A DNA stretch of 25,401 bases, taken from NCBI GenBank assembly GCA_002338445.1, contig DDII01000053.1, forward strand, positions 1 through 25,401, given 5' to 3'. The position numbers were made by a program, and so were the translations under genes. How positions within the stretch are numbered: position 1 is the stretch's first letter; each line of letters opens with the position of its first letter. The DNA is from Cellvibrionales bacterium UBA1854 (GTDB lineage Bacteria; Pseudomonadota; Gammaproteobacteria; Pseudomonadales; Porticoccaceae). The notes under the pieces are model-generated. The model saw only the letters and a program-made list of their open reading frames with translations. It did no database searches and had not been told where the DNA came from. Positions 7,878 to 16,174 of this stretch are shown piece by piece.

Positions 7878-9998
7878 TCAAGCATAATTTAAGGAAATCG
7901 CACAATGACATGAGAATTTCGGCACAGTTACTTTTATTTTACTACCTACCTTTTCAATCGGCAGCACCCTCATCTCTGGAACTAGGGTTGCACGTTTAAT
8001 ATCTGTCGAAAGATCGAGGATCACAGGCACCTCAAAAAGAGTCGGTAAATCTTCTATCACTTCACATTTACCTCTTTGTATAGGCGGCCCATAAAGCAGA
8101 TGGACTACATAGCGCCCCTGATCTGGCTGATGTAAAAAACTCACCCTTGCGGCACTCGGCAATGATGTCTCCACCATGGGTCTAAAGTTGAGCATTCCAA
8201 GCGCATTACCAAAAAGGTCTCTGTGCAACCTAGCCCCATAATCGTAATAGATTGCATCGAGCTCATGTGCTACAAATATCACGTTACCGTTCTGAATGAC
8301 ACCCGGATAATCTGCGTCCACTAATTTAAATGGTGTATTTTGATGAGATGTAAACTTTTCATAAGTCCGGCTGAAAAAAGGCTCTCTTATCGTTGCCAGC
8401 ACTTTAGTTTTTGAGTCGGGAGCCACCCGAAGCGCTGGTTTATAGCAAAGGAAAGGACTCGTTACTAATCCATTCCAAAGACTTTCTTTTACGACAAGAT
8501 AGTCTTTGTCGAACTCACTCTTACCAAGGTACCTAGCTCCAATATCTATCATGCTATTTTGATGGGCCTTATCCAGCGCTCCGGCTCCCATCACAAGGAT
8601 ACCTCCCCCAGAATCAGTAAAATTTTTGAGTCGCTCCGAGTCCTCAGCCTCCAAACATGCTTTACCGGGTATAACGATCACATCAAACTGGTTTAAATCT
8701 TTATTACCTACATTGGCAATATCGAAATTAGTATGGCTTTCTAGTAACATTCGACAAGTGCCTTCATCATGTTTTGCCGAAAAAGTCCGCCAAACGCCCA
8801 CACGAGCCTCCGGGATACCACCAACGCCGTAATTCTCGATAAGCTCAACATACTTGTATGCAGCACCAATATTTTTATATGTTGCCAGATCCATTTTCCC
8901 TGAGGGATGAAGTTGATCCCCAAAGTTACAATTTGCTCCCCAAGAGATCATAGCAGCCGCCTCATATCTGAGCGCATTACGAGATTTGAAACCACCGAAC
9001 TCACCCCAAGCGGTATGAAATTTTCCGCTCATCGCGGTAATGGGGTATCCAGCATTAAGAAAGTATTTAGATTGCATGGGCAGTTTATCATATCCACCCC
9101 AAGTTGTGGGGAGATCTTCCAAATCTTGGATAGTATTGTACTCATACATTTTGTGCTCAAAGTTGTATGCGCCCCTGTTTATGGCAGTGCATCCATTAAA
9201 ATAAACAGTGGCTTGTGGATGATATTTATGAACTAGATGGGTGACCGATTTTTGGTGGCGCTTAAACGACTTTGCCAAAAACCTTATGGCCTCATCACGT
9301 TTGCTGATATCAAAGCCCTCTGCAAGCATCATTTTTTTACAAATACCGCAATAACATGGGCGAGAAACTTGGTAAATATCCATCCAGATACCATCAATAT
9401 CATAATTTACGCATAACTCCTCCAGCTGTCTCATCACATGATCGTGATAAGAGGTGTTAACACACATGAAAATCCAATGAAAATCCGGCTTCGGATCGTC
9501 GGGTCCTGCGTTACTGTCAAAGTGCCCGTTCGTCAGAAGGCTTCCGTCCTCGAAGCGTGAACACCACTCTGGATGGTTAATTGCATCATTATGAGACCAA
9601 CCGAATGTGAAGTAGATAGGAGCGGCGACTCCTATTTCATGACATGCTTCAATCTGTTGGCCAAGTAAATCAAATTTTAAATTTGGATGCATTTGCCCTA
9701 CTTTCGTTGGATAGTAACTCCAGCTATGATGCCCTTTGCCAAATATGTTCACCGCATCGACGTTTGCGATTTTCAAAGCAGATTGAAATTGCTTTTTAGA
9801 GAAAGCCTCCCCAACATTAGGCAAATACTCTGATGTGTGGAAATCAAGGTGTATTTGTCGATGCCCAACCCGCTTCCGAGTAGTTTGCGATACTTGTCCC
9901 GTTTTCATCCCCCCAACCGCGAATGAATCGGAAAAACTAAAACTAAGTCCAGCCCCCAACAACGATGTTTTCAAAAACTCACGTCTGTTCTGTGTCAA
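7878..9998 (-). CDS. Tat-exported GHL6/GH42-like TIM-barrel glycosidase
   Basis: The 706-residue product begins with a textbook Tat signal (NRREFLK at residues 4-10, then a hydrophobic stretch to about 30). A TIM-barrel region follows: HLDFHTSEYLP (50-60), the segment IDGIWMDIYQ with Asp207, and a CYCGIC cysteine cluster (215-220). Later come DLPTTWGGYDKLP and a Rossmann/GATase-like segment near 445-530 (FDVIVIPGKACL, GGGILVMGAG) resembling the GH42 trimerisation domain. I place it near the 'hypothetical glycosyl hydrolase 6' group; a beta-galactosidase- or fucosidase-like role is possible but unproven. The start is TTG at 9998: GAGGGG lies 7 bases upstream and a perfect TATAAT lies at 10032-10027. 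The longer open frame reaching 10127 would put 43 residues ahead of the Tat motif and start upstream of that promoter. It converges on the GH32-GH10-sulfatase run. Confidence 0.8.
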   Translation of the reverse strand: MTQNRREFLKTSLLGAGLSFSFSDSFAVGGMKTGQVSQTTRKRVGHRQIHLDFHTSEYLPNVGEAFSKKQFQSALKIANVDAVNIFGKGHHSWSYYPTKVGQMHPNLKFDLLGQQIEACHEIGVAAPIYFTFGWSHNDAINHPEWCSRFEDGSLLTNGHFDSNAGPDDPKPDFHWIFMCVNTSYHDHVMRQLEELCVNYDIDGIWMDIYQVSRPCYCGICKKMMLAEGFDISKRDEAIRFLAKSFKRHQKSVTHLVHKYHPQATVYFNGCTAINRGAYNFEHKMYEYNTIQDLEDLPTTWGGYDKLPMQSKYFLNAGYPITAMSGKFHTAWGEFGGFKSRNALRYEAAAMISWGANCNFGDQLHPSGKMDLATYKNIGAAYKYVELIENYGVGGIPEARVGVWRTFSAKHDEGTCRMLLESHTNFDIANVGNKDLNQFDVIVIPGKACLEAEDSERLKNFTDSGGGILVMGAGALDKAHQNSMIDIGARYLGKSEFDKDYLVVKESLWNGLVTSPFLCYKPALRVAPDSKTKVLATIREPFFSRTYEKFTSHQNTPFKLVDADYPGVIQNGNVIFVAHELDAIYYDYGARLHRDLFGNALGMLNFRPMVETSLPSAARVSFLHQPDQGRYVVHLLYGPPIQRGKCEVIEDLPTLFEVPVILDLSTDIKRATLVPEMRVLPIEKVGSKIKVTVPKFSCHCAISLNYA

Positions 9999-10026
9999 TT
10001 TTTTTCCCCTCTTCGGCTTAACTATT

Positions 10027-10032
10027 ATTATA
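10027..10032 (-). promoter_or_regulatory. -10 box of the GHL6-like gene
   Basis: On the minus strand the sequence is exactly TATAAT, about 30 bases before the TTG start at 9998. The predicted transcript starts near 10020, just upstream of the GAGGGG ribosome site. The -35 region is weak (TTCAAT at a 19-base spacing), which suggests an activator-dependent promoter. Confidence 0.5.
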
Positions 10033-10117
10033 GACCTCAAGTTATTGTTGTATTGAACGAAAATTCCAGCGAAAAATGAAGGTCTTTCTAAAAATGAAAG
10101 CCAAAGATGCCTGTATT

Positions 10118-10136
10118 GACTTACCAATGGTAAGTC
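10118..10136. promoter_or_regulatory. Perfect 8-bp palindrome upstream of GHL6-like gene
   Basis: GACTTACC (10118-10125) and GGTAAGTC (10129-10136) form perfect inverted arms around AAT. It lies about 100 bases upstream of the predicted transcription start of the GHL6-like gene. The geometry suits a dimeric GntR- or LacI-type regulator, but no regulator gene is visible in the cluster. Confidence 0.4.
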
Positions 10137-10930
10137 GGATGACTCTCACGTTATGAAAGTGAAAAATACCAATCACGTGTTTGATATTTCTTATGGGTAT
10201 TCGAGTGTCGCCTTTAATATGCATTGTCATTACACTGATTGATAGAAATATGTGACCGCAACATAGTACTCTCTTTAGCGTACGACTAAAGGAACCTATA
10301 GCGACACCCCTACCCGCCCTAGGACGGATCACTGGATTGCTGAATCTATGGTAAATTCCTTACTAGCCTGACTTCTAATTTAGTGATAATGATTGGTCTA
10401 CGGGGGTGGATTTCAGACGCAAGCGAGTCCAAACGCTTCCCTTGGAGATTGAGGCAGGTAAGTCAGGCGAGTGTTCTTTTCCAATGTCCTTTAATGATAA
10501 ACCCGCGGAAAAATCATCGGAAGCTATTACGGCCATATCTAAAACACCCTGGAAATAGTTACCAAGAGGATAACTAAATCTTCAGTCATTTTTTTTAAGT
10601 TCGTCGCTGAATTGTGCGGAGGACGAGTCAATAGTAGGAGTTGGTTAAGCGAATCAAGGATAGCGCCGGAACCGATAAATATACCTCCAATAACATGCTC
10701 GCATACACACGCATTTGGCATTAGGTCCTCAGGCATAGAAGAAGCTGACTAGTCCCTTCCCATTTTAATGGCATTAGGTCGAAAAAGTTTTGATGCGCGT
10801 TATTTTTCAACTGAGAATTCACACTCAGGCAAGCGTCAAATAATTATTAGAATTATCGAGCTTCAAAGTCTGGTAGATCAAAAAATATATTCGTGAATTA
10901 AAAATTGGTGCACACACCCAGTCACTCCAA
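10137..10930. other. Gene-poor stretch with possible coding remnants
   Basis: About 800 bases hold no gene with a credible start. On the plus strand, a frame open from 10379 to its TAG at 10556-10558 reads FSDNDWSTGVDFRRKRV and continues to SKTPWK. It has plausible protein-like composition, but a stop lies immediately upstream and no start precedes it. Another short open piece at about 10278-10371 ends in DHWIAESMVNSLLA. On the minus strand an ATG-initiated 65-codon frame at 10736-10539 has no ribosome site. These may be pieces of a decayed gene or chance. Part of the stretch may be regulatory DNA for the flanking minus-strand genes. Confidence 0.3.
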
Positions 10931-11308
10931 TCAGATCTGATTCAGCGATTCTTTCTCTTCCTTTGTGCACTGTGTAGCCTTTATCACGGGGTCGACTGGC
11001 TCCATTTCAGGTTTCTTTAGAACCTGCAAATGACTCACGGCCATCAGGCTCTCTCGATCAATTCCCCAGCCTTCTATGTAATTTGTTGTAATTACTTGAA
11101 ATCGAATCTTAGAAACTCCATTTTCAAACTTTACTCCGCGCGTCCACTCTCCAGTCCTGAACGCCGTTATATCTAACCGCGCAGTGTCAGTGTCGAGAAT
11201 CATTTCCCTTTCTTCGCATGTAATGAAAACTATCCCACCTTCATGCCCCACAGCGTGAGTACCCGCAAGTAAAAGGAGCATTGCCATTAAAGCAGTAATT
11301 TTTTTCAA
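10931..11308 (-). CDS. Small secreted protein of unknown function
   Basis: This protein of 125 residues belongs to no family I recognise. It begins KKITALMAMLLLLAGTHAVG, a clear Sec signal peptide, probably cleaved after about residue 18. The mature part of roughly 105 residues is soluble-looking, with two Cys (ITCEERE and ATQCTKE) that could form one disulfide, and a beta-rich middle (SKIRFQVITTNYIEGWG). The start is TTG at 11308: GGGAGAG lies 7 bases upstream and the signal peptide begins there. An open frame continues upstream to 11470 but would bury the signal peptide 54 residues in. It follows the monooxygenase gene on the same strand with a 161-base spacer, so it may have its own promoter (TTAACG, 17 bases, TATGTT). 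Confidence 0.7.
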   Translation of the reverse strand: MKKITALMAMLLLLAGTHAVGHEGGIVFITCEEREMILDTDTARLDITAFRTGEWTRGVKFENGVSKIRFQVITTNYIEGWGIDRESLMAVSHLQVLKKPEMEPVDPVIKATQCTKEEKESLNQI

Positions 11309-11469
11309 ACTAAAACTCTCCCGATGAAGTAATGCTAACATAATCTCAAAAGTCCCAAACGTTAACAACCCTACGTTTAAAGAGCGGAACAAGTTCACGA
11401 ATCGTGCTTGTACTTTTTCGATTACAAAGTTTATATTTAACTCAACATATCTATATTCACCTGGCACCA

Positions 11470-12921
11470 CTACTTATAAAACTTTAAAGCAGAATGCCTA
11501 AACCTCGAAAATCTAAGAGTAACAATATCAATTATGTAATTCTGATACAAACGCCAAGGCAAGTTTTTACCCTGACGAGGAAATTCATCCATCGATCGCA
11601 TAACGTAACTCGAAGAAAAATCCAACAACGGCTCTGTTTCTAGAGCCGGCGGCTTATTGACGACGCAAAACGAACGAAAGTCTTTTCGATCCATAAATTT
11701 TTTGAGCCTGCAAAAATGCCTGTTGATTAAATCAACTTTTAGAGTCCACGAAGCATTGGTATAACCCACAGAAACGACCATGTTCGGTAGCCCACTTAAC
11801 ATAGCACCACGAAATACAACACACTGAGACAAATTGATCTTTACATCATCAACAAAAAAAGACATTCCTCCCAAGGGAAGCATTTTTAGTCCGGTAGCAC
11901 TCACAATAATATCAGCCTTAAGCTCACAACCGGATGCTAACCGAACCCCATCCTCAGTCAGATTACTAATCTGTTGGGTTATCACACTTATATCACCATT
12001 ACGTATCCCATTAAACAAATCTCCATCAGACGCTATACATAAACGCTGATCCCAGGGCTTATATTTAGGATTAAAATGTTTTTTCACATCACAATAATCA
12101 CCGACCTGAAGACGCACCCAATCAATCAACTTATTTTTTACATAGCTTGGAAAACGCCGACTCAGTTGATATACGATCATCTGCATCAGAATATAACGCC
12201 ACCTAGTGATAATCCCAGCGACAACAGGTGAAAAAAATCGTCGAAGCAGTTCTACTGTGGGGTCAACCGTTGGACTGCTGACAATGTAGGTGGGAGAACG
12301 CTGGAGCATGGTCACATGACTCGCGGCAGCGGCCAGTGCAGGAACGATTGTAATTGCAGTTGCACCACTACCGATTACAACAACGCGTTTTCCCTCATAA
12401 TTAAGATCAGAGGGCCAAGATTGAGGATGGACAAAACGACCTTTGAATTTTTCAAGACCCCCAAATGAAGGCGTGTATGGATCATCATAGCTATAATAGC
12501 CTGTGCAGCTATTTATAAATAAGCACGTCAAAAAAGTTGCGTCGCCGGACGTGTTATGTAAAGTCAAAGTCCAACACTGTTTTGTGCTACTCCACTCGGC
12601 TTTACTTACACGCTGTCCGTACCAAATATGTTGATCCACACCATACTCAACAGCTGTTTCATGAATATATCTGAGGATACTGCTCCCATCTCCGATCGTA
12701 TTCTCACTCCGCCAAGGCCGAAAAGAATATCCGAGTGTGTGCATGTCAGAGTCTGACCTGACCCCTGGATATCGAAAGAGGTCCCATGTGCCCCCAATTG
12801 ATTTTCGCGATTCGAGGATAATATATCGTGTATCAGGGTCATTTCGTGTGAGGTGACAGGCCGCTCCGATTCCAGATAAACCGGCACCAATGATTACAAC
12901 ATCAGTTTCGATAGCGGACAT
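11470..12921 (-). CDS. Baeyer-Villiger-type flavin monooxygenase
   Basis: This is a FAD- and NADPH-dependent monooxygenase of 483 residues. The N-terminal FAD Rossmann motif is VVIIGAGLSGIGAA (8-21), then GGTWDLFRYPGVRSDSDM (43-60) as in Baeyer-Villiger enzymes. The type I BVMO fingerprint FxGxxxHxxxW is intact as FKGRFVHPQSW (159-169), and the NADPH-binding motif is VVVIGSGATA (180-189). Such enzymes insert oxygen into ketones or oxygenate sulfur or nitrogen; the substrate is not predictable here. GAGGG lies 6 bases before the ATG at 12921, which I prefer to the ATG at 12927 that abuts the ribosome site. It is probably cytoplasmic. The small secreted-protein gene follows downstream on the same strand. 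The C-terminal part is shorter than in many BVMOs (500 or more residues). Confidence 0.9.
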   Translation of the reverse strand: MSAIETDVVIIGAGLSGIGAACHLTRNDPDTRYIILESRKSIGGTWDLFRYPGVRSDSDMHTLGYSFRPWRSENTIGDGSSILRYIHETAVEYGVDQHIWYGQRVSKAEWSSTKQCWTLTLHNTSGDATFLTCLFINSCTGYYSYDDPYTPSFGGLEKFKGRFVHPQSWPSDLNYEGKRVVVIGSGATAITIVPALAAAASHVTMLQRSPTYIVSSPTVDPTVELLRRFFSPVVAGIITRWRYILMQMIVYQLSRRFPSYVKNKLIDWVRLQVGDYCDVKKHFNPKYKPWDQRLCIASDGDLFNGIRNGDISVITQQISNLTEDGVRLASGCELKADIIVSATGLKMLPLGGMSFFVDDVKINLSQCVVFRGAMLSGLPNMVVSVGYTNASWTLKVDLINRHFCRLKKFMDRKDFRSFCVVNKPPALETEPLLDFSSSYVMRSMDEFPRQGKNLPWRLYQNYIIDIVTLRFSRFRHSALKFYK

Positions 12922-13065
12922 GAACATCCCTCAAATTTCATAGGCAAACAATGACAAAAAAAATTGTGCTCAGTATTTTGCATAACCATCCTGATTGGTT
13001 CCGCGTTTTACTCTGGACAGCTATCAATTTATAATTAACTGGCGAGCCAATTGCAAAGTCATGAC

Positions 13066-13671
13066 TCAATTAAAAAACCACCACTTTTTACTTTTTCTTC
13101 TGAGCCGTTCCTCACACTTATGAAGCTGTTTTTCGTACTGCGAGGATATGCGTCTGACTTTTTCAGCCGCTTTGATAAGAGAGGGCTTTTTTTTGAATGA
13201 TTTATTTCGATATCCTGTCCAGCCCTCGTGATATGCCAGATACTGTGAATAGGCATCACTTTTTGCAATACCCAAGACCTTAGCGGATTTATTCGAGTAC
13301 CAGCCAATAAAATTTACTGCGTCTTCGAAATCATCTCGGTCATGCCCCCAATTTCCAGTTTCCCTTCGGTAATCATTCCAGGCCGGATCTTGAGCCTGAG
13401 CGTAACCATATGCGGAAGATCTCCTGGGCAACGGTATAAAAAAGAAAGTTGGCCTTTTGGGACGAGCCTTGGCTCTGTAACTAGATTCCTGATAGACAAA
13501 CGCCATAATGATATGCGCTGGCATTCCCCAACGCTTTTCAGAGATCTTTACGTCTCTGTACCAGTCGATATTACCCTCGAATATCTGACATGCATCTTCG
13601 GTATTACTAGGAACATAAGCACTGCAACTTGCCAAAAAGGATATACACATCATCGGTAACAACCGAAACAT
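13066..13671 (-). CDS. SLT-type lytic transglycosylase-like lipoprotein
   Basis: This is a 201-residue lipoprotein with a lysozyme-like transglycosylase fold. The signal peptide ends in FLASC (lipobox Cys16). The catalytic Glu is probably Glu62 in FVYQESSYRAKAR, the ES motif of family 1 lytic transglycosylases; AYGYAQAQD (88-96) and AYHEGWTGY (147-155) match later SLT motifs. The C-terminus is very basic (ERLRRKSKKWWFFN), which could help contact with the cell wall or an acidic polymer. By family it would cleave the MurNAc-GlcNAc bond of peptidoglycan from the outer-membrane side. GAGGAT 6 bases before the ATG at 13671 fixes this start; the longer frame to 13707 has no ribosome site. Its start lies 22 bases after the stop of the membrane-protein gene, so the two are probably an operon. 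Confidence 0.85.
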   Translation of the reverse strand: MFRLLPMMCISFLASCSAYVPSNTEDACQIFEGNIDWYRDVKISEKRWGMPAHIIMAFVYQESSYRAKARPKRPTFFFIPLPRRSSAYGYAQAQDPAWNDYRRETGNWGHDRDDFEDAVNFIGWYSNKSAKVLGIAKSDAYSQYLAYHEGWTGYRNKSFKKKPSLIKAAEKVRRISSQYEKQLHKCEERLRRKSKKWWFFN

Positions 13672-13693
13672 CGATATCCTCGAAAAATCGCGT

Positions 13694-14170
13694 TTACAGA
13701 CGGACATCCATGTAGTTTAGTGCAAAAAGATAGAGACAAGCCAACCTAGTCGCCAATACAGCGAACAAGCCTAAAGAGGGGTCTTGTATTAACGCGGCCA
13801 CATACAACTCCGCGTCCACAGAAAGAAAACTACATATGATAAGAAGTGACATCACTGTCATTGACCGAAAATAAAGATTTTTCAAAAAACTGAACAGATA
13901 TAGAATTATGAACGGCAGCAAAATAGACAACCTAAAAAGTATAATGCTGTCAAGCTGTACCATAGCGCTTTCCGAGGATCCACTGAGAACGCTTCTTATT
14001 TGCAAATCAGGGTAAAGTATCATCATTGCAAGACCTGCAGTAAATAAAACTACAGCGATACCAATACGCAATAAAATTTTTCTACGTATGCGACTTAGGT
14101 ACTGGCCCTCCACCTCGTAAGCTGGCAGCAGGGCCCTCATCTCTTCTTCACTGACGACTTGAGTGTTCAT
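13694..14170 (-). CDS. Four-helix membrane protein of unknown function
   Basis: This 158-residue protein has no family I recognise. A short acidic N-terminus (NTQVVSEEEMRALLPAYEVEG) is followed by a basic RIRRK. Four hydrophobic segments, roughly 32-53, 75-96, 103-118 and 132-152, then follow. The basic patch before the first helix suggests a cytoplasmic N-terminus. Only short loops connect the helices, so there is no soluble domain. A GGGAA lies just before the ATG. It sits 22 bases ahead of the SLT lipoprotein, suggesting co-transcription and perhaps a shared envelope role, and is divergent from the BCCT transporter gene. Confidence 0.75.
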   Translation of the reverse strand: MNTQVVSEEEMRALLPAYEVEGQYLSRIRRKILLRIGIAVVLFTAGLAMMILYPDLQIRSVLSGSSESAMVQLDSIILFRLSILLPFIILYLFSFLKNLYFRSMTVMSLLIICSFLSVDAELYVAALIQDPSLGLFAVLATRLACLYLFALNYMDVRL

Positions 14171-14272
14171 GGCATTCCCAACTTATTAGTCTTTGTGTGT
14201 TTCAGGGGTTTACACTCTAATCCTAGAGTTTACGTTAAGAGGTTATCACTATAAACCTAGATAATGCAAAAT

Positions 14273-14296
14273 AAAAATGGCACCGGTGCTATTTTT
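14273..14296. promoter_or_regulatory. 24-bp palindrome between divergent genes
   Basis: AAAAATGGCACC (14273-14284) abuts GGTGCTATTTTT (14285-14296), a 12-bp arm palindrome with one G-T mismatch and a perfect GCACCGGTGC core. It lies in the 272-base divergent region, about 40 bases upstream of the candidate BCCT -35 box. A bidirectional terminator has no obvious use between diverging genes, so an operator, for example LacI-like with a central CG, is more likely. Confidence 0.45.
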
Positions 14297-14334
14297 GTTT
14301 AAAAAACACTGTTAAGCTCATGAAAATGTTAATC

Positions 14335-14363
14335 TTGGCGAGTTTTCGCACCATTTAAATAAT
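14335..14363 (+). promoter_or_regulatory. Candidate promoter of the BCCT gene
   Basis: TTGGCG (14335-14340) is 17 bases from AATAAT (14358-14363), four and five matches of six to the consensus. The start would be near 14370, giving a leader of about 70 bases to the ATG at 14443. This argues against the GTG at 14365 as the start codon. Confidence 0.4.
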
Positions 14364-14442
14364 AGTGTTCCTCGTCGCAAAAATTTGGCCACAACGTTTT
14401 AAAGGCGCGGCTGACCATAATTCAAAGGAATTAACGTCCACA

Positions 14443-15993
14443 ATGCAAAGCCTCAAGCAACTTTTCCTAATTGGCCCGGACCCAAAAATGGCTCTTGTAT
14501 CGCCTCTAGTGGTAATAACTTTTGTGTCATTTACTGTGATAGATCCAATCTATGCCGGTGAGTTATTTGCTAATGCTAAAAACTTTATATCAGTGCAATT
14601 TGGAGCTTATTACATATTTCTTATGACATTTCTTTTGCTTATGACAATTTTTCTTTGCCTGAGTCCAGCATCAAAAATAAAATTAGGAAAAGATAATGAA
14701 GCTCCAGAGTTCACGTTATTTCAATGGTTTTCTATGTTGTTCGGGGCAGGTATCGGTATAGGGATACTCTTCTGGAGCATTGCTGAACCTCTAACCCACA
14801 TTCAAGGAAATCCATTCCTTCTGGAATCAGTAGGCATCAATAGAGAATCCGCCCAAATAGCTATGCGACTATCAATATTCCACTGGGGTCTTCATGGCTG
14901 GGCAATCTATGCCATGATGGGGATGTCTCTCGCTTATTTTTCTTTTAGACAGGGCCTACCTCTCTCCATACGGTCAACTCTTTTTAGCGTCTTTGGGGAC
15001 AAAATCTATGGTCCTCTTGGATTTGTTGCTGACTTGCTAGCCGTGATTGGAACTGTGTTCGGTATCGCCACTTCACTAGGTTTGGGAGCTCAACAGATTA
15101 ATGCTGGTCTCAATTATCTTGTTGACCTTGATATCTCAATAACCATACAAATACTCATGATTGCAGTAATATCTACAATAGCCACCGTTTCTGCTCTCAC
15201 TGGTGTTAATCGGGGTATTCGTATACTGAGTGTTCTAAATATGCGTCTCACATTGCTGATATTATTAGGTTTTTTTCTATTGGGTCCAACGTCATACCTT
15301 TTAAACTCAATATACACAAATGCCGTTGATTACGTGATAAATCTACCTTCACTTAGTATTTGGATTGATCCTGACAGAGAGAGCAAATGGCAAGGATGGT
15401 GGACCATTTTCTATTGGGGTTGGTGGATTGCGTGGGCGCCTTTTTGCGGTATGTTCATCGCCCGCATCTCTCGGGGACGTACCATTAGAGAGTTCATTAT
15501 TGGAGTTTTGTTAGCTCCAACAATATTGGCAGTGGTATGGATTACCATTTTTGGGAATACTGCCATCTATTTGGAACTATATGGAAATGGTGGGGTTCTT
15601 GAAGCGGTTAATTTAGATCGCACAACGGCACTGTTTAAAACTATCGAACTCATGGGATATGGTAAAGTAATAACTAGCACAATGGCTATTATATGTGTGA
15701 TTTTGCTTGTAACTTATTTTGTCACCTCTGCTGATTCCGCAACACTTGTGATATGTACACTTGTATCGATGGGTAATGTAAATCCAGAAAGGCGATTCCA
15801 AATCTTTTGGGGACTTGCTATTGGAGCTGTTGCCGCGGCATTACTCTTTGCCGGCGGGCTAGAGGCACTACAAACGGCATCTATTGCCGCCGCTCTTCCT
15901 TTTTCAATTGTTGTAATACTAGCTTGCATTTCGTTGTGCCGTTCGCTCTTCCATGAAGGCCTAAATGGAAACGATAACACCAGTAATCATTAA
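14443..15993 (+). CDS. BCCT family betaine/choline-type transporter
   Basis: This inner-membrane secondary transporter of 516 residues has about 12 helices. The family signature is intact: GAGIGIGILFWSIAEPL (101-117) in the first inverted repeat, then the tryptophan-rich WWTIFYWGWWIAW (319-331), followed by PFCGMFIARISRGRTIREF. The Trp/Tyr box binds quaternary ammonium groups, so substrates are likely glycine betaine, choline, carnitine or DMSP. The C-terminal tail is short, unlike the long osmosensing tails of stress-activated members, which suggests nutrient uptake rather than osmoregulation. I chose the ATG at 14443 over the GTG at 14365 because the GTG has no ribosome site, the extra 26 residues are not typical, and a promoter lies at 14335-14363. 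AAAGGAA lies 13 bases upstream, a rather long spacing. purU follows, which supports one-carbon catabolism of the substrate. Confidence 0.93.
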   Translation: MQSLKQLFLIGPDPKMALVSPLVVITFVSFTVIDPIYAGELFANAKNFISVQFGAYYIFLMTFLLLMTIFLCLSPASKIKLGKDNEAPEFTLFQWFSMLFGAGIGIGILFWSIAEPLTHIQGNPFLLESVGINRESAQIAMRLSIFHWGLHGWAIYAMMGMSLAYFSFRQGLPLSIRSTLFSVFGDKIYGPLGFVADLLAVIGTVFGIATSLGLGAQQINAGLNYLVDLDISITIQILMIAVISTIATVSALTGVNRGIRILSVLNMRLTLLILLGFFLLGPTSYLLNSIYTNAVDYVINLPSLSIWIDPDRESKWQGWWTIFYWGWWIAWAPFCGMFIARISRGRTIREFIIGVLLAPTILAVVWITIFGNTAIYLELYGNGGVLEAVNLDRTTALFKTIELMGYGKVITSTMAIICVILLVTYFVTSADSATLVICTLVSMGNVNPERRFQIFWGLAIGAVAAALLFAGGLEALQTASIAAALPFSIVVILACISLCRSLFHEGLNGNDNTSNH

Positions 15994-16174
15994 GAAAAAA
16001 ATGTTTAAATTAGATTAATAAAACTTTCAAAAGAAAAACTGTAAATGATAAATATATTGCTTTCATGGTCTTTAATAGATACTCTTTCCCGCCATTTGCT
16101 TGATTGACAAGCACGAGTATTTAAAACTTATTAGCGTAATTATTCTATTCCCCTTAAATTACATATGTCACCGT

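Noticed and set aside
8907..9236. A 109-codon plus-strand frame opposite the GHL6-like gene.
   Set aside because: It is antisense to a well-supported gene, has no ribosome site and no family resemblance.
10202..10212. CGAGTGTCGCC resembles the 3' end of tRNA-Arg (CGAGTGCGCC, 1737-1746), hinting that 1748-10200 is an island flanked by attachment repeats.
   Set aside because: The match is about 10 bases with a one-base insertion, no integrase lies beside it, and such short matches are expected by chance.
10539..10736. A minus-strand 65-codon frame starting with ATG at 10736.
   Set aside because: No ribosome site, no recognisable domain, and an equally long open frame exists on the other strand.
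10931..11470. The 179-codon reading that begins at 11470, abutting the monooxygenase stop.
   Set aside because: The signal peptide and a GGGAGAG ribosome site lie 54 codons inside, so TTG at 11308 is the better start.
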